From the NCBI GenBank assembly GCA_949130495.1, contig OX422207.1, positions 375,803,868 through 375,867,867 on the forward strand: a DNA stretch of 64,000 nt, in the 5' to 3' direction. Source of the DNA: Sambucus nigra. Lineage: Eukaryota; Streptophyta; Magnoliopsida; Dipsacales; Adoxaceae. Positions 13,340 through 26,030 of the stretch are shown here, piece by piece. The stretch's first letter is position 1. Every line of letters starts with the position of its first letter. The notes beneath the pieces were generated by a model. The model did not search any database. It was not told where the DNA came from and saw only the letters and a program-made list of their open reading frames with translations. The position numbers and the translations under genes were made by a program.

Positions 13340-15326
13340 TTAGGGAACAAACTTAGCCTTATTTCCCTTAGAGGCCTTTCTACAGGTCACTATTGTTTTC
13401 TTACCCTCTAAATCAGAACTTAAAGTATCCTTAAATATCATTAAAGGCATGGACGATTGAAGTAAAACACAAAACTCTCTATGATGTCCTATCTTATGGA
13501 AATTCTTAAACTTGCAGAGTAATTGGTTTTTTAAGAGCATATTTCTATATTTTGAAACAAAACACTTTCAAATTTCCCTCCTTTAAACAATAGGAACAAG
13601 TGAACTTTGCCTTCATTTCATTCTTCATTTATTTATTGTTTGAAGAAGAATTAAGAAATATTGGTGGGAAAATGGGTTCTAATGCGGGGCAAGGACAAGA
13701 AAAATGTGTTGTGATGTGGTGCGAGGACGAGAGACTTGACTAAAATGAGATAAAGGAATCTCACTTAAAAATCCAATTTCTCTCTTGTCTTTTGATGATC
13801 CCCCCCAAAAGAATCTTACACAACTTTTAAGATTTTTCTTCTAATTCCAAATTCATAGTGTAAGTGGATATCAACTTGATCTCTAGCACGAAAATTTTGT
13901 TCATTAAGGAAAACCATGATTTTTCACTCTCTTTTAAGGATTTCCTCAAGTACTCGACCTCACCTCAAAGGAACCCATTATAACAACCCTCTAAGTGGCA
14001 AACAAAAAAACACATTATGAGATACTAAGTCCTTTTCACAATTTTGAATCACCAAATGCCTTAGTTCTTGAACGCTAGATAACATGGTAGAGAGTTATAT
14101 GTTCTTCATCTTAACTTCTATAAAATCCTTTAAAAGTTTAACATACTCATTAATGATGTTATAATTGAAACCATTACCATTATCCAAAGAGGTAGTAATG
14201 GTAACACGAACACACGAGGGAGGAAAATCAAATTTCTCCAAATCATTTGATTCCTCAAAATACCCCAGACTATGAAAGCCACATAGTTATTGTTGGGAGT
14301 TTATTTTCATCAATAAAAATGGATTGATATACATTTTTCCATTACCTTAACCCTCCGGATCAATAGGACTTCGTTTGGAATAATGGCCTTTTCCACATCA
14401 CATGTAACATGTGATGATACTTTGGGAATATTACTTCTTATCCTCACTTCCTTGATAAGACTCAAACCTAGTCGGGTTTGATATTTGGTTACCTTTGGTT
14501 TGAAACCACTTTTTCCATTTATTAGAAAATTTCCCAGCGAATAAGGCCATATCTGCTTCACTGAGTTCAAGGTATTTCGACGAAGGAACGTTGTAAGTTT
14601 TGGTTTTAAATACTAGACTCTCTTTTTATAGGCTCTTTGAGATAATAATTCAAACTGGCCTTATAATTTTAAAGTGATCCCACTAATTCATCTACTTTCA
14701 TAGGAGTTTGAATTGGGATCGAACTGCTTTGATGTCATTAACCTTTTCACGAAACTTAGTGGGTAGGCATCTAAGATTTTTATCAATGATAGTCATCTCC
14801 TTGATAACATTTCCCAATGTAAATCTTGAATTAACTATGTCTCCTAATTGAGCATAGAATTCATCAAAGTTTCATTCTTCTTCATGGTAAAGTGTTTAAA
14901 AAGGGTGGTGAGGAATTGAATCTTATCATTCATCATGGTGGATGTTCCTTAACTTATCGTTTATAGGACTTTACATTCCTACTTTGAAGTTGAACATGTC
15001 TACATACGCTTAAACTCGCTAACATTAGTGAAATAAATATTTGCGTAAACCATTCGCATTCCACCCAATCTCTTTTATGTCATTATCATCCCAAATAGAT
15101 TAATTTTAGAGACTTCAACACCATTAACAATGGTAACTGGAAGATTCAAACTCATTAAACCACAATTATATATTCGATCATCCATTAACATCATATGTGC
15201 ACTATGCAGATTTTCAAATATACATATTTTCTACCATAAAAAGCAAGAGGTCGGAGAGACGAACCACCCTCTATCTCGTAAATAAAGGACCTACCCTAGG
15301 GTGTCAAAACCTAAAAAATGAGGCCC

Positions 15327-15335
<9 letters not shown>
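13340..15335 (-). pseudogene. Copia gag remnant (minus strand)
   Basis: On the minus strand the region near 14700-14900 reads as the retrotransposon gag UBN2-type domain (pieces such as DEFYAQLGDIVNSRF and TIIDKNLRCLPTKF), with several frame changes. A second piece near 14555-14570 gives EADMALFAGKF, equivalent to ESDDMALFAKKF in the plus-strand copia gag at 39040. At 13490-13530 a damaged zinc knuckle NFHKIGHHREFC lacks its first cysteine pair. A sequence complementary to initiator tRNA-Met lies at 15322-15335, so gag begins just left of it. Frameshifts and stops are frequent. No pol domains were recognised. It is a dead fragment of a Ty1/copia element. Confidence 0.65.
15322..15335 (-). promoter_or_regulatory. 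Retrotransposon primer-binding site remnant
   Basis: On the minus strand this reads TATCAGAGTGGGCC, the tRNA-iMet-type primer site that follows a 5' LTR. The LTR that should lie immediately to its right is missing and an (AT)n tract begins there instead. Confidence 0.5.

Positions 15336-15384
<49 letters not shown>
15332..15384. repeat. (AT)n microsatellite
   Basis: A pure AT dinucleotide run of about 53 bp. It starts exactly at the TAT of the copia primer-binding site remnant. Confidence 0.95.
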
Positions 15385-15390
<6 letters not shown>

Positions 15391-16254
15391 CTGCAATTAG
15401 TAGGAACAAAAATCAAGATGGATAAGTCAATGCTGGTAGGATCAAGGACAAGCTTAGAAAGGGTATGTCTTGATATTCATTTTCTTAAAGATAGACTAGG
15501 AGAATTATGGATTGGATAAATTGATCAGGGTTTTTGGCAACAATTCAATTACTAAGACATTCCTAAATATTGAAATTTTTGCATAAGGAAGTACTAAAAC
15601 TAGAATTAATGTATAATTAAGCATCCAAATAATAAACAATCAGAAAATAATTTAACCCAACCAAAGATAATCCACAAAAATTTTAAACCAAGCAATCCAG
15701 TTAATTATAAATCAGAAAAATATGAGCTTAATCATGAAGATAACAATGAATTAGAAGAAAATTGTAGTAATGTTAATAAGTAGATATTTAAGAAATGTTT
15801 GAGTAAGGTGGTCGCTCGAACCCCTGGTAAAATAGTTGCTCACATTCAAAAAAAATTAGGCACTGTGATATTTACTATAAAAGGTGGAAGTTGTGGATAA
15901 TTGTAATTTATCGCCAAGAGCTATTGATCTCTCAGACTATGAGAAACATAAAAATGAAGACAAGTTATATCTTTCTGATTCTGGACCAAGATGCAAAATA
16001 GTCATCACAATGTAAGAGGAACTCAAAATATTTGAAACATCATTTATAGGAAGTGGAAGAGGTCCAAGAAAAGGATAAGAAAGAGTAGGTGAAACCACAA
16101 GTCTCCACTTAACCTTCCACTAAGAATAGAGATAAAAAAATAGTATAACCAATCCACCAAACCCCTAGATCCCCTTTTCAAAAGTATTTCTAGTTATGGT
16201 GCAAAGACAAACTAAATCTTATTTCCTACCTAGAATAAATTTAAAATCTCATTT

Positions 16255-17040
16255 GTTAGAATGTGAGGGCAGCGACTAATTTCCCTTTTAGAAGAATAAT
16301 TAAAAACCTCATCAAAATTCATAAACTTCCTTATTTAGCCATTCTTGAACCAAAAACTAGCCAAGACAATATTATAAAGTATCAGATGAAATGTAATTTT
16401 GAAGGCGGTATGTTCAATAAACCTAATAAAATTTTGTTCTTTTGAACATGTTTCTTGAAATTTTCTTTGCTTTATGATGATGAAAAAATTATAACCTTAA
16501 AAGTTGAGCACTAATCATTAAGCATTAAGTATTGGTCTCTATTATTTATGTAAAATTCACAATATTTGAGAGATGAAACTTGTGAAGATCTTTAAAGACT
16601 CAAAATTCTCTATTTTCTTTTTACCCCCATTTGGTGATAGGACACTTCAATGTAGGGGCAATATAGGAGTAAAAGATTGGGGTAATTATATATATTTCCA
16701 TGGTGTTCAAAATTTGAACAATGTTATTTTTTCCCGTGGGCTAACTGATCTTGGTTTAATTTGTTCAAAATTCAGATGGTGCAATATTAGAAGTGCGAAT
16801 GGGAATATTTTTGCAAGACTTGATAGAGTTTATAAATTTGAATTGGATGCCAGAATTTCCTAATACCTTTATGAACCACATTATCAAAAATTTCTCATAT
16901 CACTTTCCTTTGCTCATGTGTATTAAAAATCGTTTGGTTAATTTTCTTATACCATTCAAATTCTGGAGAATGTGGTGCAGCCACAAGGATATAAAGGATT
17001 TGATGTAGTAGTCTTAACAGAGTCCTATCAATGTTTTCGT
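16255..17040 (+). pseudogene. LINE ORF2 endonuclease domain remnant
   Basis: The frame at 16263-16445 (NFPFRRIIKNLIKIHKLPYL then AILEPKTS) corresponds to the start of the L1-type endonuclease domain of plant LINEs, including the conserved glutamate of the LEP box. Farther on, 16700-16863 gives GLTDLGLICSKFRWCN and ARLDRVY. The frame then shifts, and 16793-17008 continues with LNWMPEFPNTFMNHIIKN and PFKFWRMW. The catalytic SDH box appears as SYH, so the enzyme would be inactive. No reverse transcriptase follows. This LINE is unrelated in position and strand to the one at 1852-3714. The stretch 15400-16250 upstream may hold a decayed ORF1, but I cannot show it. Confidence 0.65.
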
Positions 17041-17129
17041 AATGAGATTGTTTGATGATTTAAGGTGAGATTAGAGGAGTGAAATAAAACTCCTTCAAAG
17101 TATAAGAATGTGTGTTATGAATGTGACTA

Positions 17130-20100
17130 AAACACCCACTCCACACCTAGAGAGGTGAATATGTTTAAAAGTACCTTATGATTTAATTTTTTTTATTTAA
17201 TCAAAATTTTTTACGATTATGAATTTTCTAACACTTATCATATCAAATTTGTTTTGAATTGTCCTTATTGATGAGAAAATAAGATCTATCACATATAATT
17301 CCATTTTAAGAAAATTCACTTGATCCATGCCTGATCTAAGTGATGTGTGTGATCAACTATGTGAACATGAGTACAAATCTTGCATAGATAAACACAAGAC
17401 AAGGTTTATGAAGAAAAAGTCACCTAGGGGTAAAATGACCTCGACACACTCGAATTTTCATTTCAATATGAAATGATGTATTATACCATGAAAGAAGATA
17501 TATCTTACACAAGAACTCTCATATAGTTAAAGGTGAAAATCCCCAATTAACTCCACATCATGAATGAAGATGTCCACTCTCTTCCTTGAAGTCAACGCCA
17601 CACCCCAATTTGCCAAATAAATCATAATTCCTCCAATTTTAGATTAAGGGTCATAAGATCATATCATTTCACATGTAGAATCATGAATTTACACAAGCTA
17701 GTGAAGATCAGATTAAAACACTATCAAATTCATTCCCAAACTTTAGGATCATACCATAAATCTAGGTTTTGGAAAAGCTTACAAGGGACAAGTGAAAATA
17801 TGTTTAGAGGGGAGAAAAATATCTCTAAACTTTTCAAATATGCTCAGAGAATATTTTCACTTCTATAAAATTTTGATCATAACAAATGGGAGGGAAATGT
17901 CCTATTAATAACAAATTTTCAAAACATGATGATGTTGTGCGCACTGTGCACTTTTTCAGGGAAAATAATTCCTGGCAGTGAGGAACCATTGCCAATAAAG
18001 TCGTACTAATGGTTAAGGATGCACATTTTACAAAAATCCTTAATTGGTTCCAAAATAAATACCAACTCTCAAATCCATTTTCTCAGGAAAAACTCCGAGA
18101 CAATTTCTAATTATTTTTCAGTCAAATTTCAACATCCTCACACAATTTAGAAAATTTTGGTGAATGTGTGTGCTTTTTGCCATCGAAAATTCACAATATC
18201 TACTAAAAGGATATAGTCTTTAATCTAATGTGAATGTATGTCAACGAAAGTCTTTAATATGCAACTTATAAGATCTTTAGTATTTAATGGTCCATCTAGA
18301 CTCCTGAATGCGCCTCACCCAAATGAATCAAGTCTATGTGACTTGAATGACTTAAATGTTTTGACACATGAGATAGCCTGTTTTCAATATCCCCATTTGG
18401 CTGTTCCAATGCAATGCCCCCAAACCCAAAATACTTGATTAGCCTTACAAAACCCCACGCCTCACTATTCATATAGTGAAAGTATTATGAAGGTAATGTA
18501 AAAATAGTCAAATAGACCAATGACACATCAAGAGTCAAATATGAATAGTGGGATGGAGTCAAAGCCATTATAAGCAAGCTTGAAATCACACGAAATAATA
18601 AAGAACATCACACGGGAAATAACATGTCCAAAGAGAAACTCTCACTGCTTGGAAATCCTTTAATAAGTTTCAATCATATTGAAGAGATAAAGCATGTGAA
18701 TATGTGAACTAAAAACATCATCTAATATAAAACAAAAGAACTCAACATGATCAAAACAAACTACCCCTAATAATCATAAACAAAGAATATAACAATTAAG
18801 AATACAACTAATAATGAGATATATGAAATCATCTCATAAAAACAAATCAAATCCCACTTACTCCAAAACGCACGAAATAATCATCATAGATCATCTCCGT
18901 ATTTTTGTCCCGGAATAAGACAAAGTGTAGCCTATAACAAATGAGGATAAGACTATATGAATAGGAGTAAGACAATTGAAATAAAAGATAAATTAATAAT
19001 TATCAAGAATGTATCAGAGTGGTAATACGAGAGAACTAAGATTTATACCCAAAAAATCGAAATATGTGTGCAGAGTATTAATTCAAGCCGTGTGAATGGA
19101 TGGCACACACACGATGGCCTATTTACGTGCAATCGAAACTATCCATTAGAAAATTTTAAGAAAGATTGAATTCAGTCGTTTGAACGAGCTAAAATGTATC
19201 CGTTCGAATGAAAATCCTCAAAAATTTTTACAAAATCAGAAACTAACATTCTTAAACAAAACGCTTATGAAAGAAATTTTGTTTTCAACCTTATCACCCC
19301 TTTGAATGAGTTTCCTCCCACTCAATCTTAACCTTGGTCAACACAAATCTTTGAATAAACTAATCACCTCATGGACCCACAATAAATTCACAAAGACTAA
19401 CAATCAAATAAACATCATTAGCACGAACAAAAAATGTAAAAATATACAAGAAACAACTAACGCAAATCTTAAAGAACAAACAATTAGACAAATCGAACAA
19501 AATCACATACTCTAGAATGTAGAACCACTTTAGATATATCAAATCAAAATTGGTTACAAATTGTAAGCAACATAAAATATTTGCAATCAACATTTGAAAC
19601 ATGCATAGAAATGGAAGACGTAATATTAAAGCTCAAATTGCATTACTTAACGCATTAGTCAAACTTTTATGAGAAAATTCAATAAGATCATGAGTTTAAT
19701 CTCAAAAGAAAAACACCATTTACATAATTACCCCGTAAAGTGTTTTTTTTAATTCTTATGAATGGCATGCTAAAATAGAAATTTCTTTTGAAATGTTAAA
19801 TCCCTATTTCATTTTTATTTTCCTGTTAAGCTCTTGACTTGTGTCTCTTTCCAACACATTTTTCACACACCCAGTTTCACTATCTTATATTCACTTTATC
19901 TCGATTTTTTATTTATGTCTATTTATGTCTTTATTATTCATGTTTTAATTGTTGGGTAGTTAATATGTGTTAACGGTTCCCTTATAATTATGGACACCAT
20001 GGAATATCGACCGGAATTAAATCATGTAGACGCTAAATGAGATTAATTCATAATTATTTTGAATTTTGGACATTAATATGTATGGTTAGAGAATAAACTT

Positions 20101-20350
20101 TTTTGAGTATTTTTTATTTAACGATCAAGGGTATTTGAATTTTTTTATTTATCACACATTTGCTTGATATATTGAAAAAGGAATATCCTGGTATTTTTTA
20201 AAATATATTAAATGTCCTAGATTTTTAAAGTTAATTAATTAAAAATTGTACGCATTTTTATTATAACCCTCACAAAGTTTTTCAAATTGCGAAGTGGGAG
20301 AGGAAATTTTTCAAGAGAATATCCCATGGTCTCCATCAATGATTTGTAGA
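17130..20350. other. Region without a gene; probable LTR debris
   Basis: The text near 17130-17250 (ACCTAGAGAGGTGAATATG, then T-rich) resembles the beginning of SIRE-type copia LTRs. A patch at 19130-19215 contains TCGTTTGAACGAG and CGTTCGAATGA, like the LTR-associated cluster at 37240-37450. Boundaries cannot be drawn. The short frames at 17683, 18238 and 19306 have no recognisable domains. Confidence 0.35.
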
Positions 20351-20360
20351 CTTTCATTAA

Positions 20361-20675
20361 TAAGTAGGTCCTCCAACTAGAAATGCTAATTATTGCGGTA
20401 GTCGGTAAAAATTTCTTTAAGGGTAATTTTGGATTCATTATTCACATAGGTAGCTCCCCAAGGAGGTATGTGATATGAGATAATCTAAAGTTACTTAATG
20501 GTCTACTTAGACATAAAATAATGGTAAGTTCTCCAACGCGGAATGCTATGATTTTGTGGGATGAAAGTGTCGGCTATGTAATTTTATTTGACATAGGTTT
20601 TATTTAGATAATAAAATTAAAACAAATAAGATTGCCTATTTTTTTTGGAAAGTAGGTTCTCTAAAGTGGAATACT
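20361..20675 (+). repeat. Three leader repeats upstream of copia gag
   Basis: Similar ~25-bp blocks start at 20361 (AAGTAGGTCCTCCAACTAG), 20524 (GTAAGTTCTCCAACGCGGAA) and 20649 (AAAGTAGGTTCTCTAAAGTG). Each is followed by AATGCTA or AATACTA. They lie in the 5' leader of the host copia element, just before gag. Their role is unknown; they could be remnants of a structured leader. Confidence 0.6.
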
Positions 20676-20805
20676 AATCAAATGGTAATTGGGATGCCGA
20701 CGAATTCTTCTAAAATTGATAGACGGAGCATTAATTTTAATTTAGAATTCAAAAAGTTTTATGCCCTATAGTAATTCATTTTATTATTTGATTCTCAATA
20801 TTAAG

Positions 20806-21615
20806 ATGGAAAGCTCTTTCAATTCACTTGCTGTCAATCTCAAGGAAAACAATTAACTGGACCTAATTACATTGACTAGAAAAAGAAATTTTGATATTGT
20901 GTTAACTGCTGAAGTGTATCAGTTTGTTCTCTATAAGATCTGTCTTGAGAAACCTAGTGAGAGGGTGACCGAAAAGGATACCCGAGATTACCTGAAATGA
21001 ATCAAGGATGATGAGATGGCACTGTGTTACATTTTGGCATCTATGTCTAATGTTTTGCAACATCAACATCAGTCGATGGACCATGCCTATGGCATGATGC
21101 TAAACCTTAAAGATGTGTTTGGAGATCACAATCGTTTTGCAAAGTGGGTTGCCATGAAAGAACTCATGAACATAAATATGGTTGAAGGGACCCTAGTGAG
21201 GGAACATGTTTTAATAATGATGTCTCTTATTAATGAGCTTAAAATACTTGGAGCAAAAATCTATGGGGAAATCAATGTCGATATTGTTCTCTAGTTGTTG
21301 CCTGAATCCTTTAATCATATCCGCCTAAATTACAACATGAACAAACTTTCTTACTCTTTGGCAGAACTACTTAAAGAACTACAAGCAGTTGAGGGTCTCA
21401 TAAAAAATTTAGTAAGTTCTTTTATTATTGAGAAAGGTTCCACTTCTAAGGCTACGAGCAAGAATAAAAAGTATAAGAAGGCTCAAATACAGGTTATGGT
21501 CCTTCAAACAACTCGTGGGCCTCAAGGAAGTGTGAAAAATCCCGAGGAAAAATGTTTCCACTATAAGCAGTCAGGACACTGGAAGAACAATTGTCCGCCT
21601 TTTTATAATAAATAG
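20806..21615 (+). pseudogene. Copia gag (UBN2 domain and zinc knuckle), broken
   Basis: The region opens with NFDIVLTAEVYQFVL, then MALCYILASMSNVLQHQHQS, AYGMMLNLKDVFGD and VDIVL, the typical gag capsid-like domain of copia elements. A TAG at 21292-21294 interrupts it, and gag continues with LPESFNHIRLNYNMNKLSYS and LAELLKELQAVEGLI. It ends with a zinc knuckle FHYKQSGHWKNNC in which the second cysteine is Tyr. In the family, gag packages element RNA into virus-like particles. A TGA at 20998 and a frame change near 20850 also break it. Confidence 0.85.
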
Positions 21616-21639
21616 AGCAACACAAGTAAATTCCATTTA

Positions 21640-21776
21640 TTTGTCGTTGAATCATGTTTTGGGATTAGTACTACGGGTTCCTAGTGTGTGGATACAAGCG
21701 CCACTAATCATATATGCAATTCTTTGCAGGTGTTTTAGGATACCGCGCGACTAAGTGATAGAGAGATTTATCTGAC
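21640..21776 (+). pseudogene. Start of copia pol (aspartic protease), cut by gypsy insertion
   Basis: Near 21687 the frame gives VDTSATNHICNSLQ, where the family has an aspartic protease active site DTGA or DSGA; glycine is Ser here. The frame runs into the target-site duplication CTGAC at 21772-21776, where the chromovirus is inserted. Coding resumes after the right copy of the duplication at 32352. Confidence 0.75.
21772..21776. repeat. Target-site duplication CTGAC, left
   Basis: Exact match to 32352-32356; it brackets the nested chromovirus. Confidence 0.9.
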
Positions 21777-22985
21777 TGTAATACCCCATATTTTTACGTA
21801 TTTAGAATTAATTAATTGAGTAATTAAAAAGGACAATATGTTTTAATTTAAAATACGTGAGTAAAATAATTTAATGTGATACGTTTTAATTTAAATTACG
21901 TGAGTAGAGTAATTTAATGTGATGTAATAATAACTATGATTATTAAGTGATTAAATATTCATTATGGATATTAGATATTAATCGAGAGTTGGATACTCGT
22001 TAATATGACGATTAAAGCTTACTAAGTGTGAATAGTACATATTGAAAGTTTATGTCTACGGCATAACGATTGATATGGACGTACTTGAGTTGACCTCAAC
22101 CGAGTGTCACGCGTAGATAAAATTGAGGGTGAGATGAGAAAAATATTTTTAAGAGACTCAAATGATAATTTAGAGGCCACAGGTGATTCCGAAAGGATCG
22201 AATTAGTTAAAATAGTGTACCCAGGGGTACTAGTCTAGTGTCGGGTCATTTTTGGGCTAAATCGGGACCATATGAGAGCATTTTGGTCTCTTAACATTTA
22301 AGGGTGAGGAGACCTACGAATTTTAGAACCCTAAGTCAGATTATAAGAGTTATAGGCTAGGTTTATAGAGAAGAAAAACATACCATAGCCATTAGAGAGA
22401 AGAGAGAAATAATTCCTAAGGCAAAAGAAAGAAGTGGAAGGGATTCAAAAGAGTCTTTCACCACCAACTTGTTGGGAAGAAAGAATGAAGGAGAAAGACT
22501 ATCAATCACCAACAACAATTGCGAAATCAAACTCAACTGAACAATAAGGCAAGTGGTTATTCATAACATAAATTGAGTTATAATACCCATGTATAAGCTT
22601 TATGAAGAACATGGCTTTTATGATTTTCTTGGAAACAAAGACTTGAATATGATACATGATTGATAGGGATTGCATGTAGAACGATTTAGACCTTTAAATG
22701 ATTTGATATAATAGGAGACTTGATGATTAAATAAAAAAAAATATTGGTTTATGGATGAAAATATAGAAAAGAATATATTTTTAGGGTTCTTGAATAATAG
22801 GAAGATTTTAATTAATTTGGACTGAATTTATAATGATTATGTTGTTTTAGATCGTTGGTAATCATCCCAGGGTATGTAGGAATGATTAGAAATCGCTAGT
22901 TACAAGTTTGGTGAATTATCATGGGAGTTGGATAATAAACAATGGTGTAACCCGCATGAAGAAGTCGGTCTGGGCCTGTCACTGC

Positions 22986-23022
22986 TCGATCGATCGACCA
23001 TATTCCATCGATCGATCGATCC
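22986..23022. repeat. CGATCGAT palindromic cluster in 5' LTR
   Basis: Two blocks of overlapping CGAT units separated by ACCATATTC. The matching site in the 3' LTR (30684-30750) is longer and rearranged. Confidence 0.85.
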
Positions 23023-23501
23023 AGGCTAAATTTAAGAAAATTTTATGGAAATCTCTCTTCGGTTATCGGAACTTAATGGGAACCTTAGCGATGATATGTT
23101 ACCTATGTAGGGACTTAGTAATTACCATTAGATGTACTGTAAGACTTCATTATAAATTATTGAGTGTAAAATTGGGAGAAATGAAACGAAGGGAAGTAGC
23201 CGATTGAGTTGTGCATCGAGAATTTGGGAATTGAGTTACGGAACGAGTAAGGGTCGATTCCATAAATATACCAGTAGGTTAGAGATAGATTAACTACTAA
23301 ATTAAGGGAGGGGTAACTAGGACCCTTAGAGTTGTTTTAATACGCGAATAAATGCGATGGTGAAATAAATCGTGATTTAATAGGTACGATGAATATAAGA
23401 AAAATATATTTCGTACGGGCATGATTTGATAGGTCAGGTGGGTACCTACTAAATTGTATGAATTTTTGGGTTAAGATAATTATACCTAAATTAATTATGT
23501 T

Positions 23502-23697
23502 AGGGTCGATGAGATATTCCGAACTAACATAGAGTTATTATCTGTTTGGGGTTGATGAAAAATGTCGAACCAAACCTTAGAATTGCTGTCGCGATGAAAG
23601 AGTCCCGAACTAGAATATGTGTATATATAAATAGTTGGGGTCGATGGATCATTCCGGACCAACTCTCACTTGGGGTCGATGAATCATTCCGAACCAA
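23502..23697 (+). repeat. Five ~26-bp direct repeats in 5' LTR
   Basis: Copies begin near 23502, 23547, 23586, 23637 and 23672, with the core GGGGTCGATGAATCATTCCG and the end GAACCAA. The last two are nearly identical. They surround a TATA-like box. Such clusters often act as transcription-factor sites in LTR promoters; that role is inference here. Confidence 0.75.
23622..23633 (+). promoter_or_regulatory. TATA-like box in 5' LTR
   Basis: TATATATAAATA, between the third and fourth repeat copies. It is conserved in the 3' LTR at 31333-31344. A likely element promoter, by position and sequence only. Confidence 0.5.
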
Positions 23698-24643
23698 GGG
23701 TCCTTTATGTGTGTTATAAGGATATATTAGTGATAACTAATATTTAATACATGTTGTGTGAAAGATGTATACCAGATGGATAATCTACTGACATGAGATA
23801 GTAGATAATAAAATGGATTGATAATATCTTAGTAATAATTAAGTAGTGTGACGTAATTATTATAAGTATAAGAATAACAAGAGATGAGTAAGTTATCTAA
23901 GTTTATGATATATGTGATATGGACTATTAAAATACAGCATGTATGTTATGGGGACTTAACGAGTAGATGCGGGCAGTGGAGTGTTCTAGACTAGTTAACT
24001 TGGGTATCACAACTAGGTGGACTAAGTACCAACGTTAGACATTCACTATAGGAGAGAGGTGAGGTAACTCAAAAGAGTGTGCGGAGTCTTAACATGTGTA
24101 ATCAATAACTCATAATTGTGATAACTGCTTACAAAATGTTTTGGGTACTAACTCTTGCTATCTGAAATCTTTTCAAAATCCTTTTAGGTGCCCAGCCACA
24201 GGGACACCCAGCATGACTTCATTCTAGGGATTTGGGAGCTTCAGCATGTGTGGATATTGAAGGGATTATTTAGGCGTTTCACTTTTTCAGATCTAGTGTA
24301 GGATCTCAGTTTTACTACTCTCAGTTTGGGACATGTTGTCCAATCTTTACATTTGCAGTTATTCTGATTTTAGATTTTTAGTTCGTTATATTTAGCCGTG
24401 GTTTTCGACGAGACTTTATTTCATTCAGTTATATATGATGATTGGTTTAGTACTGCTTAAATTATATTGTTCCGCATGAGTTGTTTAAGGAAGATAAAAT
24501 TTGGCACTAACTTAATTTCACTTAGGTGGTTAGTACCTAAAAAGATTTTGATAGTGATGCTAAGAATGAACCATTTAAGAAACCTGTTTTAAATTAAATT
24601 AAGGCTTGATCACCCAAGGTTTAATTAGGCGGGGTGTCACAGA

Positions 24644-24655
24644 TGGTATCAGAGC
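24644..24655 (+). promoter_or_regulatory. Primer-binding site (tRNA-iMet)
   Basis: TGGTATCAGAGC begins two bases after the LTR end. It is complementary to the 3' end of plant initiator methionine tRNA, the usual primer of plant LTR elements. Confidence 0.92.
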
Positions 24656-24831
24656 ATCAGGTTCTAGTATCCATAGGATCTGTACGGCTTACTATGTTTT
24701 AGCACATTTTTCGGTTGTATTAGAGCCCTACTATTAGGACTGTTGATTCATTTTCCATTTTTGGGATATCCTTCATCTGCTCTTAAAATTTTGTTTAAAC
24801 AGTGTACTTATACAATTTGATCTAATTTCAG

Positions 24832-26030
24832 ATGCCACCGAGGAGACAATGAACGGAGAAGGCTAAATCCAAGGATGAGGTGAGGGAGGCTCATTAGGAG
24901 CCGTAGGTGCCGCTGCCACCACCCGGACCCGAGTTGATTTCCACTACTCAGGTTGCAGTGACAGTGGCTCAGGCAATCGAGACAGGGATGAGGGCCATGG
25001 CAGCCCATTTTTCTCATCCCTAAGTACCACCTCCCGTGGCACCAGTAGTTCAGGATCTAGTAGGGCCATTTACTTGGTAGGGAGGCAGGGAGACATTTTA
25101 GAAAGGGCATCCACCCGAGTTTCAGGGTAGTACCGATGTAGTGGTGGTGTGCAACTGGAAGAAAAATATCCAGCGCCACTTGCACATGCTAGAGTGCACC
25201 GAGGTATAGAAACAAATGCTAGCTACTTTCCATCTGTCGAGATAGCCCTTACAATGGTGGGAGTCAGTTACCACCATCGAGAAAAGGGACGCAATGGCAA
25301 CTTTTGAGTTTTGGGTGTGTTTGATCGCAAGTACTTTCCTCCAACGATAAAGTCAGAGATGAGGAAGAAATTCAGTGAGGTGGTTCAGGGTGATCGCTTG
25401 GTTACTGATTATGAGGAGGAGTTCACCATTTGGCTAACTTTATGCCAAACGAGGTGAGCGATGGGGAGCGGAAGAAGTTAAAATTTATGGATGGCTTGGC
25501 CTGGAGAATCATGCAGCATTTGATCGGTAATCCGACGTTGGTAACTTACACAGATGTATTCAATGTCGCTCTACTACACTGTCAGGATCATCACTTTCAT
25601 GCGAAGGGAAGCAAGAGAGGTGAGCCTAGCCAACCGGGAAAAATGGATGGAAGTAGTGGCAGCACCACACTACAACAGCAAATAGTGGGTCAGCTAGGGC
25701 AAGATTCCCAGTAGGGGAACTCTGCCAAGAGGTTTAGGCATGGGAGGCAATGCTTTGATAGACAGGGCCAGTAGGGTCCCCAGTAGCTAGATCCTCAGGG
25801 CCGACAGGGCCAAGGGAACCAAAGAGGAGGGCAGTAAGGCCAAGGTCGTCAGGACCAATAGGGCCAAGGACAGAAGTAGTTTCAGGGCCAGTGTTACACA
25901 TATGGCCAGAAGGGTCACAACAGTAGGAATTATCCATAGAAAGATAGGGCACAGCAACAAGGTGCCCAACAGGGGCTGCAGGCTCCGTTAGCCCCAACAG
26001 CAGCAAAGGCCCCGCAGCCAGGCCAGATGC
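24832..26030 (+). pseudogene. Chromovirus gag with zinc knuckle, broken
   Basis: The ATG at 24832 begins MPPRRQ, typical of this family. In-frame stops lie at 24850, 24895, 24904, 25021, 25078, 25099, 25207 and 25243, mostly TAG. The retrotransposon gag domain is visible (HPPEFQGSTD, LHMLECTEV, PLQWWESVTTIEKRD), with frame changes near 25315 and 25430, then KLKFMDGLAWRIMQHLIG. A Gln/Gly-rich hinge (25690-25990) leads to a zinc knuckle CYTYGQKGHNSRNY, where two of the three cysteines are Tyr. Gag normally forms the particle and binds RNA; this copy cannot. Confidence 0.85.

Larger units (their letters stand above)
21777..24641 (+). repeat. Chromovirus 5' LTR
   Basis: Starts TGTAATACCCC and ends GGGGTGTCACA. 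It contains a near-duplicate ~43-bp block at about 21838 and 21881, a palindromic CGATCGAT cluster at 22986-23022, and five copies of a ~26-bp motif between 23502 and 23697 with a TATA-like box between copies. Its partner is 29466-32351. Confidence 0.95.
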
